64,000 nucleotides of DNA from Labilibaculum sp. K2S (GCF_030372765.1 NZ_JAUCMW010000008.1:111747-175746); one strand, 5' to 3'. Shown: positions 8,233 to 17,916, counted from the first letter of the stretch. Notes: generated by a model from the sequence alone, not told the origin. Program-made: numbers and translations.

Positions 8233-10239
8233 ATGAAAAGAAAATTCCAGCTTTTAATTTGCTTTTTTTCTATCTTCCTTGCTCTACCTGCATTTGCTGA
8301 TTCCCAGACAAATTTGGATAGCTTGAATAATCGCTATACAAAAGTGTTTGGTCAGGAAAAATTGGAGACATTATTGGAGATGAGTCGGGCATATTGGGAT
8401 ACCGAACCCGGAAAAGGAATTGAAATAGCTACCAGAGCACTCGCAACGGCTCAAAGTCTTGGTTATGATCAGGAAATAGTGAAAGCCATGTTTTATTTGG
8501 GAACGGCTTACTATAAGGATAATCAGTATGATTTCTCGCTGGATTATTTGCTGCAGGCGTATCGTTTTGCGAAAAATCATGATTACCAAAAGAAAGTTGC
8601 TGATATCAGTCACCAATTGGCTACTGTTTACTACCAATCTGGGAAAATCAACAAAACATACCATTATACAGAGGAAGCCAACAGTATTTATAAGAAACTG
8701 GATGATAAGGAGGGAATTGCCCGATGTCTGAATATGTTTGGTGTTTACTATCAGTCAATTCGAGATTATGATCAGGCCATCGATTATTTGCAGAAAGGAC
8801 TGAAACTTGGGAAAGAAATTTCACACAGATCCATCGTTGGAGAACTATTGAATGACATTGGCAGTTTGTATACCGAAATGGGAGATACTCTTAAAGCTAT
8901 TCGAACTTATCATGAGGCTGTTGACTATTATAAGTCAAATGGACCAAATAATAAAACCGGGGTTTTTGAACTGAATATGAGCGATTTATATCTCCAGCAT
9001 AACGATCTCACCAAAGCAAAACATCATCTTGACAAAGGTTATCTGGTTGGCAAACAATTAAAATCGAAAAGGTTACTTCGGGATTATTACAAATATCTTT
9101 CGCTTTACTATACAAAACGTGGGGATTATAAGAATTCAGTAATTGCCTATCAAAATCTTCAATCTTATCAGGATTCTATTGCGTCGGAGCATTTATCAAA
9201 TAAAATTGATGATTTAGATTCCAGACATATGGAAAACATTAAAAATCAGGAAAATCAGGCTCTTCGGGCTGAAAATCAAACACAACAATTGGAAATTAAC
9301 CGTCAGTATACCATTGGTTTACTGATTTTACTTTTACTACTTGTGGTTATATTTCTTCTCACTTTCCGGTACCGAAATAATCTGAAGGACAATGAGCTTT
9401 TATACCTGCGTAATCGTCTGGTAAGTCAGCATCAGGAGGAGTTAATAGGAGCAATGAAAAGGCTTAAAGAGAGTGAAGATAAGCTTAGAACAGCCAATGA
9501 AACCAAGGATAAAATGTTTTCCTTAATTGCCCATGATTTGCGGGGAGCAATTGGCAATATTAGTAATGGATTAAGAATGATGCTTACCGACGAGGAATTG
9601 GATCTGTCTGAAGAAGATAAAACAGAATTTTTGCAATCTTTGTTTCATTCCGCTGATAATTCATTTGAATTACTTGAAAATCTGTTGTTTTGGGCAAAAA
9701 ATCAAACGTCTACGATATCTGCTAACCTACAAATGGTTGATGCCAGTTCGATAATTAGTTCAAATATAAATTTGTCGGCAGAGTTAGCAAAAATTAAATC
9801 CATTCGTTTAATAGCAAGTACCAATCCTTCTGTAGAAGTGTATATCGATTGGAATATGATCAATACGGTTTTGCGTAATCTGATATCAAATGCAATTAAA
9901 TTTACCAATAAAGGGGGAATTATTGAAGTTAAATCGGAGATTGGAGAGTATTTCGTTAAAATTTCGGTGATTGACAATGGAATTGGAATGATGCCGGATC
10001 AGATAGAGAATATTTACGAAGGCAAAACAACTGATGGCACAGCTAATGAGAAAGGTACAGGGCTAGGCATCACTTTGTGCCGAGATTTCTTAGTAAAAAA
10101 TCATGGCGAAATGATGGTAGAAAGTGAAGTTGATAAGGGGAGCACATTTTCGTTTATCATTCCCCGCAGGCCAATGAGTGATGATAAATTTAGTGAATTT
10201 GTGAAAAAGGAGACCCGGATTTCATTCGTAAATGTCTAA
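8233..10239 (+). CDS. TPR-containing sensor histidine kinase
   Basis: Membrane histidine kinase of 668 residues. A signal peptide (residues 1-22) leads into an exported sensor made of tetratricopeptide repeats (about 80-310; for example AMFYLGTAYYKDNQYDFSLD). One transmembrane helix spans about 359-381, followed by a coiled coil. The phosphoacceptor is His434 in SLIAHDLRG; ATP-binding motifs are LRNLISNAIKFT, IDNGIGM and GTGLGITLC. There is no receiver or DNA-binding domain, so a separate response regulator must exist and none is adjacent. Its 3' end overlaps the first upstream-possible codons of the pepE frame, but not the start I chose. Confidence 0.92.
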   Translation: MKRKFQLLICFFSIFLALPAFADSQTNLDSLNNRYTKVFGQEKLETLLEMSRAYWDTEPGKGIEIATRALATAQSLGYDQEIVKAMFYLGTAYYKDNQYDFSLDYLLQAYRFAKNHDYQKKVADISHQLATVYYQSGKINKTYHYTEEANSIYKKLDDKEGIARCLNMFGVYYQSIRDYDQAIDYLQKGLKLGKEISHRSIVGELLNDIGSLYTEMGDTLKAIRTYHEAVDYYKSNGPNNKTGVFELNMSDLYLQHNDLTKAKHHLDKGYLVGKQLKSKRLLRDYYKYLSLYYTKRGDYKNSVIAYQNLQSYQDSIASEHLSNKIDDLDSRHMENIKNQENQALRAENQTQQLEINRQYTIGLLILLLLLVVIFLLTFRYRNNLKDNELLYLRNRLVSQHQEELIGAMKRLKESEDKLRTANETKDKMFSLIAHDLRGAIGNISNGLRMMLTDEELDLSEEDKTEFLQSLFHSADNSFELLENLLFWAKNQTSTISANLQMVDASSIISSNINLSAELAKIKSIRLIASTNPSVEVYIDWNMINTVLRNLISNAIKFTNKGGIIEVKSEIGEYFVKISVIDNGIGMMPDQIENIYEGKTTDGTANEKGTGLGITLCRDFLVKNHGEMMVESEVDKGSTFSFIIPRRPMSDDKFSEFVKKETRISFVNV

Positions 10240-10285
10240 ATTTAGGTCAGATAATTCACATCTACTTAAACTAAATTCAGCGCAA

Positions 10286-10996
10286 ATGAGATTATTATTA
10301 ATAAGTAACTCCACGATGGCCGGGGAGGAATATTTAGACTATCCAAAAAACAACATCAAAGATTTTTTAGGCGATAAGCCAGTTAAGGCTTTATTCATCC
10401 CCTACGCAGGAGTAACTGTTTCTTTCGACGAGTATGAAGCCAAAGTAAAGGCTAAGTTCAATGAAGTTGGCCATGATATTGTTTCTATTCATCATTTCGA
10501 AGATCCGGCAAAGGCTGTCGAAGAGGCTGAAGCAATTGTTGTAGGTGGTGGAAGTACCTGGAATATGCTTCATTTGGTGCATAAAAACAACCTGACGGAG
10601 GCAATCCGTAAGAAAGTTATCAGTGAAAATGCGCCATATATTGGTTGGAGTGCAGGTTCCAATTTGGCTTGCCCCACGATTAAAACCACTAATGATATGC
10701 CGATTATCGATCCCTTGGGATTTGATGCGCTTAATTTGATTCCATTTCAGATTAACCCGCATTATTTGGATAAAAATCCTGATGGTCATGGAGGAGAAAC
10801 CCGTGAAGATCGTATCAACGAATTCATGCTTGTAAATCCTGATATGTATGTTGCAGGTTTGCGAGAGGGAAGCATGTTCCTGGTCGAAAATGGAAAAATT
10901 AATTTGATTGGAAAATACAACTGTCGAATTTTTAAAAATAATGTTAAAACATACGAATTGAGTCCCAAGGATGATTTTAATTTTTTGTTGAAATAA
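10286..10996 (+). CDS. pepE: Dipeptidase E (peptidase family S51)
   Basis: Cytoplasmic serine peptidase expected to hydrolyse dipeptides with N-terminal aspartate. I start it at ATG 10286 (MRLLLISNSTMAGEEYL), giving 236 residues, close to E. coli PepE. The nucleophile serine sits in the elbow YIGWSAGSNLACPT, and IVVGGGSTWNMLHLV and INPHYLD are the other conserved blocks. Start 10232 would overlap the kinase gene and add a tail not seen in the family. A strong terminator follows. Confidence 0.92.
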   Translation: MRLLLISNSTMAGEEYLDYPKNNIKDFLGDKPVKALFIPYAGVTVSFDEYEAKVKAKFNEVGHDIVSIHHFEDPAKAVEEAEAIVVGGGSTWNMLHLVHKNNLTEAIRKKVISENAPYIGWSAGSNLACPTIKTTNDMPIIDPLGFDALNLIPFQINPHYLDKNPDGHGGETREDRINEFMLVNPDMYVAGLREGSMFLVENGKINLIGKYNCRIFKNNVKTYELSPKDDFNFLLK

Positions 10997-11015
10997 ATTT
11001 TAGAAAATGCATTTA

Positions 11016-11047
11016 AAAGCGGTTGAATCATATTCAACCGCTTTTTT
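11016..11047 (+). terminator. Terminator after pepE
   Basis: A 13-bp perfect stem (AAAGCGGTTGAAT with its complement) around a 3-base loop is followed by T residues. Confidence 0.93.
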
Positions 11048-11060
11048 AAATTTGAATTTT

Positions 11061-11068
11061 TACCTTTG
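11061..11068 (+). promoter_or_regulatory. Bacteroidota -7 promoter element for the AAE transporter
   Basis: TACCTTTG matches TAnnTTTG, 57 bases before the ATG at 11125 and just after the pepE terminator. Confidence 0.5.
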
Positions 11069-11124
11069 TACACCTCTAAATAAATAATATTGTACTTTTC
11101 ATATTTTGCAAAAAAAACTTATTA

Positions 11125-12711
11125 ATGGATTTATTATCATCTAGCTATTTTGCTTTATTTCTAATTGTTGCCATTGGTTTTATTGTCGGAAATATTAAAA
11201 TAAAAGGGATATCCCTGGATGTTTCTGCAGTAATCTTTGTGGCCCTGGTGTTTGGTCATTACGGTGTTACGATCCCGAATGATATTCAGAAAATAGGATT
11301 GACATTGTTCATTTTCACCATTGGAATTCAGGCCGGACCTGGTTTTTTTGAATCTTTTAAAAAGAATGGGAGAGAGCTGATTCTGCTGGCATTTATTTTG
11401 GTGGGAAGCGCCTCGCTTATTACACTTATAGTAGTTGTGTTTTTTCAAATTGATATGAATATTGCAATTGGTCTGCTTACAGGCTCATTAACCAGCACAC
11501 CAGGTTTGGCCGCTGCAATTGAAAGCACTCAATCACCACTTGCTTCAATCGGTTATGGGATAGCTTATCCTTTTGGTGTAATTGCTGTAATTTTGTTTGC
11601 ACGATTGTATCCCAAGTTAGTTGGAGTTGATATCCAAAAGGAAGCGGAGAAATTGGAAGAAGAGGTTTTGCAGCAACATCCTGAATTAGTGAATAAGAAT
11701 CTGGTTGTTGAGAATGAAAATATTGTTGGAAAAAGCATAAAAGAGTTGAAGATTCGTTCAATGACCCAAGCCAATATTTCAAGAATAATGCACAATGGGA
11801 AAACCATTGTTCCATTGCCTTCAACAATACTTGAGAAGGGAGATATTGTTAGATTAATAGGTGCTGAACAGGCTATTGAAAAGGCAAGAATTCTAATTGG
11901 GGAAGAAACGATCAAGGCAATTCCACTTAGCAACGATTATGTGATTGAATCCATTCTGGTTACAAACAAACAAGTTGTAAATAAAACCTTAGGTCAATTA
12001 AATGTTTTAGCCAATTACAATGCACGTGTTACCAGAATTCGAAGAGCTGGAATTGATATTGTTGCAAGTTCTAAATCAGAAATTCGATTTGGAGATAAAC
12101 TTGTTGTCGCATGCAGTACAGGCAACATCAGTAATGTTCGTCACTTGTTTGGAAACGAAAGTAAAAAGTTGTCAGATACAGATTTCTTTCCAATTGCAAC
12201 AGGAATTGTACTTGGTGTTTTAGTGGGAAAATTAAAAATATCCTTTACGGATGATTTTACATTTAGTCTTGGATTAACCGGTGGCATTTTAATTGTTGCT
12301 TTGGTTCTGAGTAGAATTGGCAAAACCGGTCCAATTTTGTGGACCATGTCCGGATCATCCAATCAATTGCTTCGTCAGTTAGGATTGCTAATGTTTCTTT
12401 CAGTTGTAGGAACAAGCGCAGGCTCACATTTGGTAGAAACATTCAAGGAGTCTGGATTTATATTATTTTCACTGGGGATAGGAATTACGCTGTTACCCAT
12501 GATTATTACAACCTTAATTGGGCATTTTGTTCTGAAAATGAATATTCTTAATTTATTGGGAACGCTCACCGGAAGTATGACGAGTACACCGGGTTTGGCT
12601 GCTGTTGATGGAATGACAGATTCTGCAGCACCATCAATTGCATATGCAACCGTTTATCCAATTGCAATGGTGCTGTTAATGGTGTGTGTTCAGCTATTAA
12701 GTATGTGGTAA
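11125..12711 (+). CDS. Aspartate:alanine exchanger (AAE) family transporter with TrkA-C domains
   Basis: Inner-membrane transporter of 528 residues with the YidE/YbjL duplication. Each membrane half has about five helices and ends with a nearly identical signature: TGSLTSTPGLAAAI in the first and TGSMTSTPGLAAVDG in the second. Between the halves are two cytoplasmic TrkA-C (RCK-C) domains (about residues 190-345; KGDIVRLIGAEQAIEKA and FGDKLVVACSTG), which usually bind a regulatory ligand. Relatives exchange aspartate for alanine, but many have unknown substrates, so the substrate is left open. Confidence 0.88.
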   Translation: MDLLSSSYFALFLIVAIGFIVGNIKIKGISLDVSAVIFVALVFGHYGVTIPNDIQKIGLTLFIFTIGIQAGPGFFESFKKNGRELILLAFILVGSASLITLIVVVFFQIDMNIAIGLLTGSLTSTPGLAAAIESTQSPLASIGYGIAYPFGVIAVILFARLYPKLVGVDIQKEAEKLEEEVLQQHPELVNKNLVVENENIVGKSIKELKIRSMTQANISRIMHNGKTIVPLPSTILEKGDIVRLIGAEQAIEKARILIGEETIKAIPLSNDYVIESILVTNKQVVNKTLGQLNVLANYNARVTRIRRAGIDIVASSKSEIRFGDKLVVACSTGNISNVRHLFGNESKKLSDTDFFPIATGIVLGVLVGKLKISFTDDFTFSLGLTGGILIVALVLSRIGKTGPILWTMSGSSNQLLRQLGLLMFLSVVGTSAGSHLVETFKESGFILFSLGIGITLLPMIITTLIGHFVLKMNILNLLGTLTGSMTSTPGLAAVDGMTDSAAPSIAYATVYPIAMVLLMVCVQLLSMW

Positions 12712-12717
12712 AAAATT

Positions 12718-12748
12718 AAAATCCCGAAAAGGAAAGTCTTCTCGGGAT
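12718..12748 (-). terminator. Terminator between convergent transporter and xth genes
   Basis: ATCCCGA pairs with TCGGGAT around an imperfect inner stem. The T-rich side is on the minus strand, so it mainly serves xth, but the stem can form on both transcripts. Confidence 0.7.
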
Positions 12749-12771
12749 GCTGGCATTTTATATTGGTGATA

Positions 12772-13539
12772 TTAAAAATCTACTTCTACAACTACAGGAC
12801 AATGATCCGAATGAATCACATCAGCTAGAATTGAAGCTCCTTTTAGCTGATCACGAAGAGGTTCACTCACCATGTGATAATCAATTCTCCAACCCAAATT
12901 CTTACCTCTGGAACCGGCTCTATAGCTCCACCAACTGTATTTATCCGGCGATTGATCGAATACTCTGAAGCTGTCTATAAAACCATTGTCAATAAATTGG
13001 CTTACCCATTCTCTTTCTTCGGGCAGGAATCCCGAAACGCCTTTTTTCTTTTCCGGTTTACTAATATCTATTTCTTTGTGACAGATATTATAATCACCGC
13101 CAATAATCAAATTTGGTCTTTCTTTTTTTAATTCAGTAATGTAATCCTGAAAATAGGCCAGCCATTCCATCTTATAATCCTGTCGTGGCCCTCCGGCTGT
13201 TCCCGATGGATGGTATGTGCTAAAAACCGAAACATCTCCAAAATCAGCTCTAATTGCTCTTCCTTCAATATCATATTTTGGGTTGTCAACACCAATAACC
13301 ACTTTATCCGGTTTTTCTTTAGTTAGAATGCCAACACCACTGTATCCTTTTTTTTCAGCAGAAAACCAGTAACAATGATATCCCAATTCTTCAAAAAGAT
13401 GAGTTTCTATCTGCTCTGGCTGAGCTTTTGTTTCCTGAATTAAAAGGATGTCCGGACTTTCTTGTTTGAGCCATCCAATAAAGTCTTTTCCAAGAGCCGC
13501 TCGAATTCCATTTACATTGTAACTTATTATTTTTCGCAT
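12772..13539 (-). CDS. xth: Exodeoxyribonuclease III
   Basis: AP endonuclease/3'-5' exonuclease of base excision repair. The 255-residue protein shows the EEP-fold blocks in order: SYNVNGIRAALGKDF, LLIQETKAQ (metal-binding Glu), STYHPSG, GGDYNICHKEIDI, WRIDYHMVS and the terminal SDHCPVVVEV (catalytic Asp-His). Length and motif order are standard. It is a single gene facing the AAE transporter. Confidence 0.95.
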   Translation of the reverse strand: MRKIISYNVNGIRAALGKDFIGWLKQESPDILLIQETKAQPEQIETHLFEELGYHCYWFSAEKKGYSGVGILTKEKPDKVVIGVDNPKYDIEGRAIRADFGDVSVFSTYHPSGTAGGPRQDYKMEWLAYFQDYITELKKERPNLIIGGDYNICHKEIDISKPEKKKGVSGFLPEEREWVSQFIDNGFIDSFRVFDQSPDKYSWWSYRAGSRGKNLGWRIDYHMVSEPLRDQLKGASILADVIHSDHCPVVVEVDF

Positions 13540-13666
13540 AGCGTATGTTTTTATTTGAAGAGAATAAAGATAAAAAAGAAAACCCTGATAAGGATAAATT
13601 CAGATAATAGATAAATTAAAAATTCAGAAAATGCAATACGATTGCCTAAAATTACTTCAAATCAAC

Positions 13667-13674
13667 TACTTTTG
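13667..13674 (+). promoter_or_regulatory. Bacteroidota -7 promoter element for rsgA
   Basis: TACTTTTG matches TAnnTTTG, 18 bases before the TTG start of rsgA, so the leader must be very short. Confidence 0.5.
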
Positions 13675-13691
13675 TAATAAAAATAAGAACA

Positions 13692-14618
13692 TTGAAAGAA
13701 GGAGTTGTAATCAAATCGACAGGAAGTTGGTATACCGTAAAATCCAACGATGGTGAAATCCATAATTGCCGAATAAAAGGGCGGTTTAGAATGGAAGGCA
13801 TTCGTACAACCAATCCTATATCGGTTGGTGATAAAGTAGATTTTGAGGAAGAAAATGAGGCGAATGTAATTGTGAAGATTTACGATCGGAAGAATTATAT
13901 TATTCGTAAATCATCAAATTTATCAAAACACAGTCAAATTATCGCAGCAAATATCGATCAGGCGTTTTTAATTGTTACCGTCAACTATCCGTTGACAACG
14001 ACAACTTTTATTGATCGTTTTTTATCCGCTGCCGAGGCATATCGCATTCCTGTAAATCTTATTTTTAATAAAATTGACAGATATCGCCCCAATGATATAA
14101 AACGTTTGGGTGAATTAAAATACACTTACGAAAAAATTGGCTACAAATGTTTTGAAATTTCTGCCAAGAAGGGAACTCATCTGGATATTATCAGAGAAGC
14201 CTTAAAAGGCAAAATAAATCTGCTTTCAGGGCATTCTGGTGTTGGGAAATCAACTTTAATAAATGCGATACAACCTGGTTTGGATCTAAAAACCGGCGAA
14301 ATTTCCGAAGCACATTCTCAAGGGAAACATACCACAACTTTTTCAGAAATGTTTGAATTGGATTTTGATGGTTATATTATTGATACTCCTGGAATTAGGG
14401 GGTTCGGAACTATTGATATGGAAAAACAGGAAATGTCTCATTTCTTTCCGGAAATATTTAGAATTTCGAAGCATTGTCAATTCAATAACTGTACCCATGT
14501 GCATGAACCAAAATGTGCTGTAAAAGGTGCCGTTGAAATTGGAGAAATTTGTATCACCAGATATGAAAGTTATTTGGGGATGATCATGGAGGATGAGGAC
14601 AGTAAATACAGAATCTAG
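13692..14618 (+). CDS. rsgA: Ribosome small-subunit-dependent GTPase RsgA
   Basis: Circularly permuted GTPase that acts in late 30S maturation. An N-terminal OB-fold (residues 1-70, GVVIKSTGSWYTV) is followed by G4 FNKID, G1 GHSGVGKST (about 180-188) and G3 DTPGIRGF. The C-terminal zinc knuckle is visible as CQFNNCTHVHEPKC. The start is TTG 13692: the reading begins MKEGVVIKSTGSWY, which is where homologues begin, and no ATG is available. Length 308 is normal. Confidence 0.95.
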   Translation: MKEGVVIKSTGSWYTVKSNDGEIHNCRIKGRFRMEGIRTTNPISVGDKVDFEEENEANVIVKIYDRKNYIIRKSSNLSKHSQIIAANIDQAFLIVTVNYPLTTTTFIDRFLSAAEAYRIPVNLIFNKIDRYRPNDIKRLGELKYTYEKIGYKCFEISAKKGTHLDIIREALKGKINLLSGHSGVGKSTLINAIQPGLDLKTGEISEAHSQGKHTTTFSEMFELDFDGYIIDTPGIRGFGTIDMEKQEMSHFFPEIFRISKHCQFNNCTHVHEPKCAVKGAVEIGEICITRYESYLGMIMEDEDSKYRI

Positions 14619-14656
14619 AAAATACAGGAATTATAAAAAATGATTTTAAAGACATA

Positions 14657-14687
14657 AGCACGTAATTATTACGTGCTGTTTTTTTAT
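14657..14687 (+). terminator. Terminator after rsgA
   Basis: AGCACGTAA (14657-14665) pairs perfectly with TTACGTGCT (14669-14677), followed by GTTTTTTT. Confidence 0.92.
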
Positions 14688-14704
14688 TGATACAGAACAA
14701 ATAA

Positions 14705-15736
14705 ATGGCTACAATACTTGATCCTAAGGAATTTCTTGAGATGGGTGAATTTTTACCCATGGTTGATGTTAGAACTGCTGCAGAATTTGAGACGGGTCAT
14801 ATTCCCGGAGCTCAGAATCTTCCAATTTTCACCAACGAAGAAAGAGTTGTTGTAGGAACTAAATACAAAAGAGCAGGAAAGGATTCTGCTGTATTGTTAG
14901 GCTTGGAATTGGTAGGGCCAAAATTGGCGCGTTTTGTAAAGCAAGCCAAAAAAATTGCTCCCGGGAAAAATATATTGGTACACTGCTGGAGAGGTGGAAT
15001 GAGAAGCGGAAGCATGGCTTGGTTGTTCGAGACTGCCGGCTTTACAGTTTATCTGTTAAAGGACGGTTACAAAGCGTACAGAGCGTATAATCGAGAGCAG
15101 TTTCTCAGAAAAGCGGAGATTATCGTTTTGGGTGGGATGACTGGAAGCGGCAAAACAGAAGTTTTGCATGAAATGATAAAAATGGGGCATCAGGTTCTCG
15201 ATTTGGAAGGAGTTGCAAATCATAAAGGATCGGTTTTTGGTGCTTTGGGGCAGGCAGATCAGCCAACTAACGAGAATTTTGAAAATGAATTGGCTAGAAT
15301 ATGGTCAGGTTTCGATTTCAATAAAACCATTTGGATTGAAGATGAAAGCAACTCAGTAGGAACTGTTTGGGTCAATGAGCTGTTGTTTCTTAGAATGAGA
15401 AAAGCTGATGTTGTTAAAATGGATATTCCAAAAGTAGAGCGAATTGAAAGATTAGTGAGGGAGTATGCATGTTTTGATATTGCTGATTTAAAGAAACTGG
15501 TTTTAAAAATTGAGAAAAGATTGGGCGGATTGAATGTGAAAAATGCTTTGGAAAGTCTTGATAAAGGAGATTTTCATACTGTTGCTGATATTACACTAAC
15601 CTACTACGACAAAGCATACCTTCACGGCCAGCAAAAGCGAAAAGGGCAAACCATTTATTCAATAGCACTCGAAAAGGATGATCCTAAAGAGAATGCGAAA
15701 GCCATAATTGAATTCTACTCGAACTTAAAGAAGTAG
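14705..15736 (+). CDS. mnmH: tRNA 2-selenouridine synthase
   Basis: Replaces sulfur by selenium in 2-thiouridine at the wobble base of certain tRNAs, through a geranylated intermediate. The N-terminal rhodanese domain carries the catalytic Cys94 in LVHCWRGGMRSGS. The C-terminal half has a P-loop at about residues 142-151 (GGMTGSGKTE) and the conserved IEDESNSVG. Length 343 fits the family. Its selenium donor enzyme SelD is not in this window, so activity depends on a gene elsewhere. Confidence 0.93.
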   Translation: MATILDPKEFLEMGEFLPMVDVRTAAEFETGHIPGAQNLPIFTNEERVVVGTKYKRAGKDSAVLLGLELVGPKLARFVKQAKKIAPGKNILVHCWRGGMRSGSMAWLFETAGFTVYLLKDGYKAYRAYNREQFLRKAEIIVLGGMTGSGKTEVLHEMIKMGHQVLDLEGVANHKGSVFGALGQADQPTNENFENELARIWSGFDFNKTIWIEDESNSVGTVWVNELLFLRMRKADVVKMDIPKVERIERLVREYACFDIADLKKLVLKIEKRLGGLNVKNALESLDKGDFHTVADITLTYYDKAYLHGQQKRKGQTIYSIALEKDDPKENAKAIIEFYSNLKK

Positions 15737-15801
15737 TTTCTGAGATAAGAAATCAAAAGATTTGTCGTTACCTTTATGTGAAACCTTAGAACTCGAAAAT
15801 C

Positions 15802-16947
15802 TTGGATATTTATCTGAAAAACCGTCATTGGAAATTTTATTTTTTACTGATTGCCATAATAATCGTTTTTGGCTCAATTCTTTATACCAATAACTTAGTT
15901 GGAAAATTAGCCAACGAAGAGGTGAAGAAAATTGAATTGTGGGCCGAAGGAATGCGAAGCTTGCAGCTAAACCCCGATCAGGATGTTTCTTTGATTAACC
16001 GTATTTTGGAACAAAACGAAACCATTCCTGTTATTCTTATTGATGATGATGGAAACATAGTTGATCATAGAAATATTAAACTCCCGAAAAGGAATGATGA
16101 TGAGTTTTTAAAGGAAAAACTTCAGGACATGAAGGATGATAATCATTTCATTGAAATAGAGCTTGTAAATGGAAAAAACTATATCTATTTCGACGATTCG
16201 AGTATTCTAAAGCGATTGGCTTGGTATCCTTTTGTTCAATTGGGAGCGATTATCACATTTATTTTGATTGCATTTTTGGCTTTTTCGTATTCAAAATCAG
16301 CCGAACAGAACCAGGTTTGGGTCGGGATGTCAAAAGAAACAGCTCATCAGTTGGGAACGCCTATCAGCTCTTTAATGGCTTGGATGGAGTTGATTAAATC
16401 TGGTGAGATTGATCCTCAATTATCTCTCGAAATGGCAAAAGATGTCGATCGGTTAGAGGTTATCGCTGAACGTTTTTCAAAAATTGGTTCAAAGCCTGTT
16501 TTAAAGTTTACAAACATTTTGGATGTACTCAGTAGTAGTATCGAATACCTAAAAAAGAGAACTTCGGATAAGGTTGATTTTAATTTAAAAGGAGTTGATG
16601 TGGAGAATGCAGTCATTCCATTAAATAAAGAATTGTTTTCGTGGGTAATAGAGAATTTGTCGAAGAATGCGGTTGACGCGATGGAAGGCAAAGGGAGTTT
16701 GAAATTTTCAGTGTCAAATAAAACAAATCAACTAATAATCGATATCAGCGATACGGGTAAAGGAATAGCAAGAAATCAATTTAAGACTATTTTTAAGCCG
16801 GGATTTACCTCAAAAAAGAGAGGATGGGGGCTTGGGTTATCTCTTTCGAAACGAATTATTGAAAATTATCACCGCGGAAAAATTTTTGTTGTTAGCTCAG
16901 AATTGGGCAACGGTGCGGTGTTTAGGATTATTTTACCTTTAAATTGA
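15802..16947 (+). CDS. Sensor histidine kinase with short periplasmic domain
   Basis: Two-helix membrane kinase of 381 residues: helix 1 at about 12-30, a periplasmic domain of roughly 110 residues, helix 2 at about 145-165. No HAMP domain is evident. His182 lies in KETAHQLGTPISSL, an H-box variant common in Bacteroidota. The ATPase domain shows VIENLSKNAVDAM, DISDTGKGI and WGLGLSLSKRII. I keep the TTG start at 15802 because the first membrane helix begins at once after it. No response regulator is adjacent. Confidence 0.88.
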   Translation: MDIYLKNRHWKFYFLLIAIIIVFGSILYTNNLVGKLANEEVKKIELWAEGMRSLQLNPDQDVSLINRILEQNETIPVILIDDDGNIVDHRNIKLPKRNDDEFLKEKLQDMKDDNHFIEIELVNGKNYIYFDDSSILKRLAWYPFVQLGAIITFILIAFLAFSYSKSAEQNQVWVGMSKETAHQLGTPISSLMAWMELIKSGEIDPQLSLEMAKDVDRLEVIAERFSKIGSKPVLKFTNILDVLSSSIEYLKKRTSDKVDFNLKGVDVENAVIPLNKELFSWVIENLSKNAVDAMEGKGSLKFSVSNKTNQLIIDISDTGKGIARNQFKTIFKPGFTSKKRGWGLGLSLSKRIIENYHRGKIFVVSSELGNGAVFRIILPLN

Positions 16948-16977
16948 ACCATTTGATTTTCAAATAGCTGATTTTTT

Positions 16978-17008
16978 TTTGAAACCAACAAATAACTACC
17001 TATTTTTG
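16978..17008 (+). promoter_or_regulatory. Full Bacteroidota promoter upstream of yceD-rpmF
   Basis: A TTTG -33 box (16978-16981) and TATTTTTG -7 box (17001-17008) are separated by 19 bases, the expected spacing. It would give a leader of about 130 bases before yceD. Confidence 0.65.
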
Positions 17009-17119
17009 CAGCCCGTTTTCAAGGGAATTTTATCATTGAAACTGTAATTCAGTTTAATAATTGGTTGAGATTGCCGAAAAAAGATGTTGAGATTTATGAA
17101 AACGTATGATTAATTTTTA

Positions 17120-17127
17120 TACTTTTG
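17120..17127 (+). promoter_or_regulatory. Second -7 element upstream of yceD
   Basis: TACTTTTG matches TAnnTTTG, 21 bases before the TTG start of yceD. Together with the site at 16978 it suggests tandem promoters. Confidence 0.45.
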
Positions 17128-17147
17128 CAAAGTTTTATTAGAATATT

Positions 17148-17675
17148 TTGGATTATCTAGCAAAATATACGATTCCTTTCAAAGGATTGAAAGATGGTAA
17201 GCATGAATTCAATTTTACCATTGATCAGAAATTCTTTGAGCATTTTCAACAGGAAGATGCATATCAGGTTGATGCCTCAGTGAAAGTAACACTGGAGAAG
17301 AAAACTTTGGTTATGACTCTCACTATTGAACTGGATGGTAAAATGAATGTGGCCTGCGATCGTTGTCTCGAACAATTTGACATGGAGGTGAACGGAGAAA
17401 GCTCTGTTTATGTGAAATTTGGAGAGGAAAACGAAGAGTTGGCCGATGATGTTATTGTGATTTCGGAAGCAGTAAACGAGCTTGAAACAGCACATTACAT
17501 CTATGAACTATTTTCACTAAGCTTACCTTTAAGCTTTGTACATCCGGAAGATGAGGATGGAGATAGTACCTGTAATGAAGAAATGATTCAAAAATTGAAT
17601 GACCATTCAGTGAAAGATGAACAGAGCATCGATCCAAGATGGAATGATTTAAGAAAATTGATTGATAATAATTAG
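17148..17675 (+). CDS. yceD: YceD/DUF177 family protein (23S rRNA accumulation protein)
   Basis: Member of the family required for normal 23S rRNA levels in E. coli and plants. The 175 residues include the cysteine pair in NVACDRCLEQFDMEV, a hallmark of the domain, and an acidic C-terminal half. The start is TTG 17148; the first residues DYLAKYTIPFKGLKDGKHEF match where homologues begin and no ATG precedes. It is 16 bases upstream of rpmF (L32), the near-universal neighbour of this family. Confidence 0.88.
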   Translation: MDYLAKYTIPFKGLKDGKHEFNFTIDQKFFEHFQQEDAYQVDASVKVTLEKKTLVMTLTIELDGKMNVACDRCLEQFDMEVNGESSVYVKFGEENEELADDVIVISEAVNELETAHYIYELFSLSLPLSFVHPEDEDGDSTCNEEMIQKLNDHSVKDEQSIDPRWNDLRKLIDNN

Positions 17676-17691
17676 TTAAATAGGTTGAAAA

Positions 17692-17877
17692 ATGGCACAT
17701 CCAAAACACAGAACGTCGAAGCAGAGAAGAAATAAGAGAAGAACTCATCTTAAAGCAACTCCAGCTACTTTAGCATCTTGCTCAAATTGTGGAGCAACTG
17801 TTAAATATCATACTGTTTGCCCTGAATGCGGTTATTACAGAGGTAAATTGGCGATCGAAAAGAAAGTTACAGCATAA
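17692..17877 (+). CDS. rpmF: 50S ribosomal protein L32
   Basis: Ribosomal protein of 61 residues, beginning AHPKHRTSKQRRNKRRTH after Met. The C-terminal zinc-binding ribbon is intact, with two CxxC pairs: CSNCGATV and CPECGYYRG. This is the zinc-containing (C+) form. It follows yceD in the standard arrangement and is closed by a terminator. Confidence 0.97.
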   Translation: MAHPKHRTSKQRRNKRRTHLKATPATLASCSNCGATVKYHTVCPECGYYRGKLAIEKKVTA

Positions 17878-17916
17878 TCTAAGTCAAGTTATTTAGGTTA
17901 AACGCAATATGTAAAT

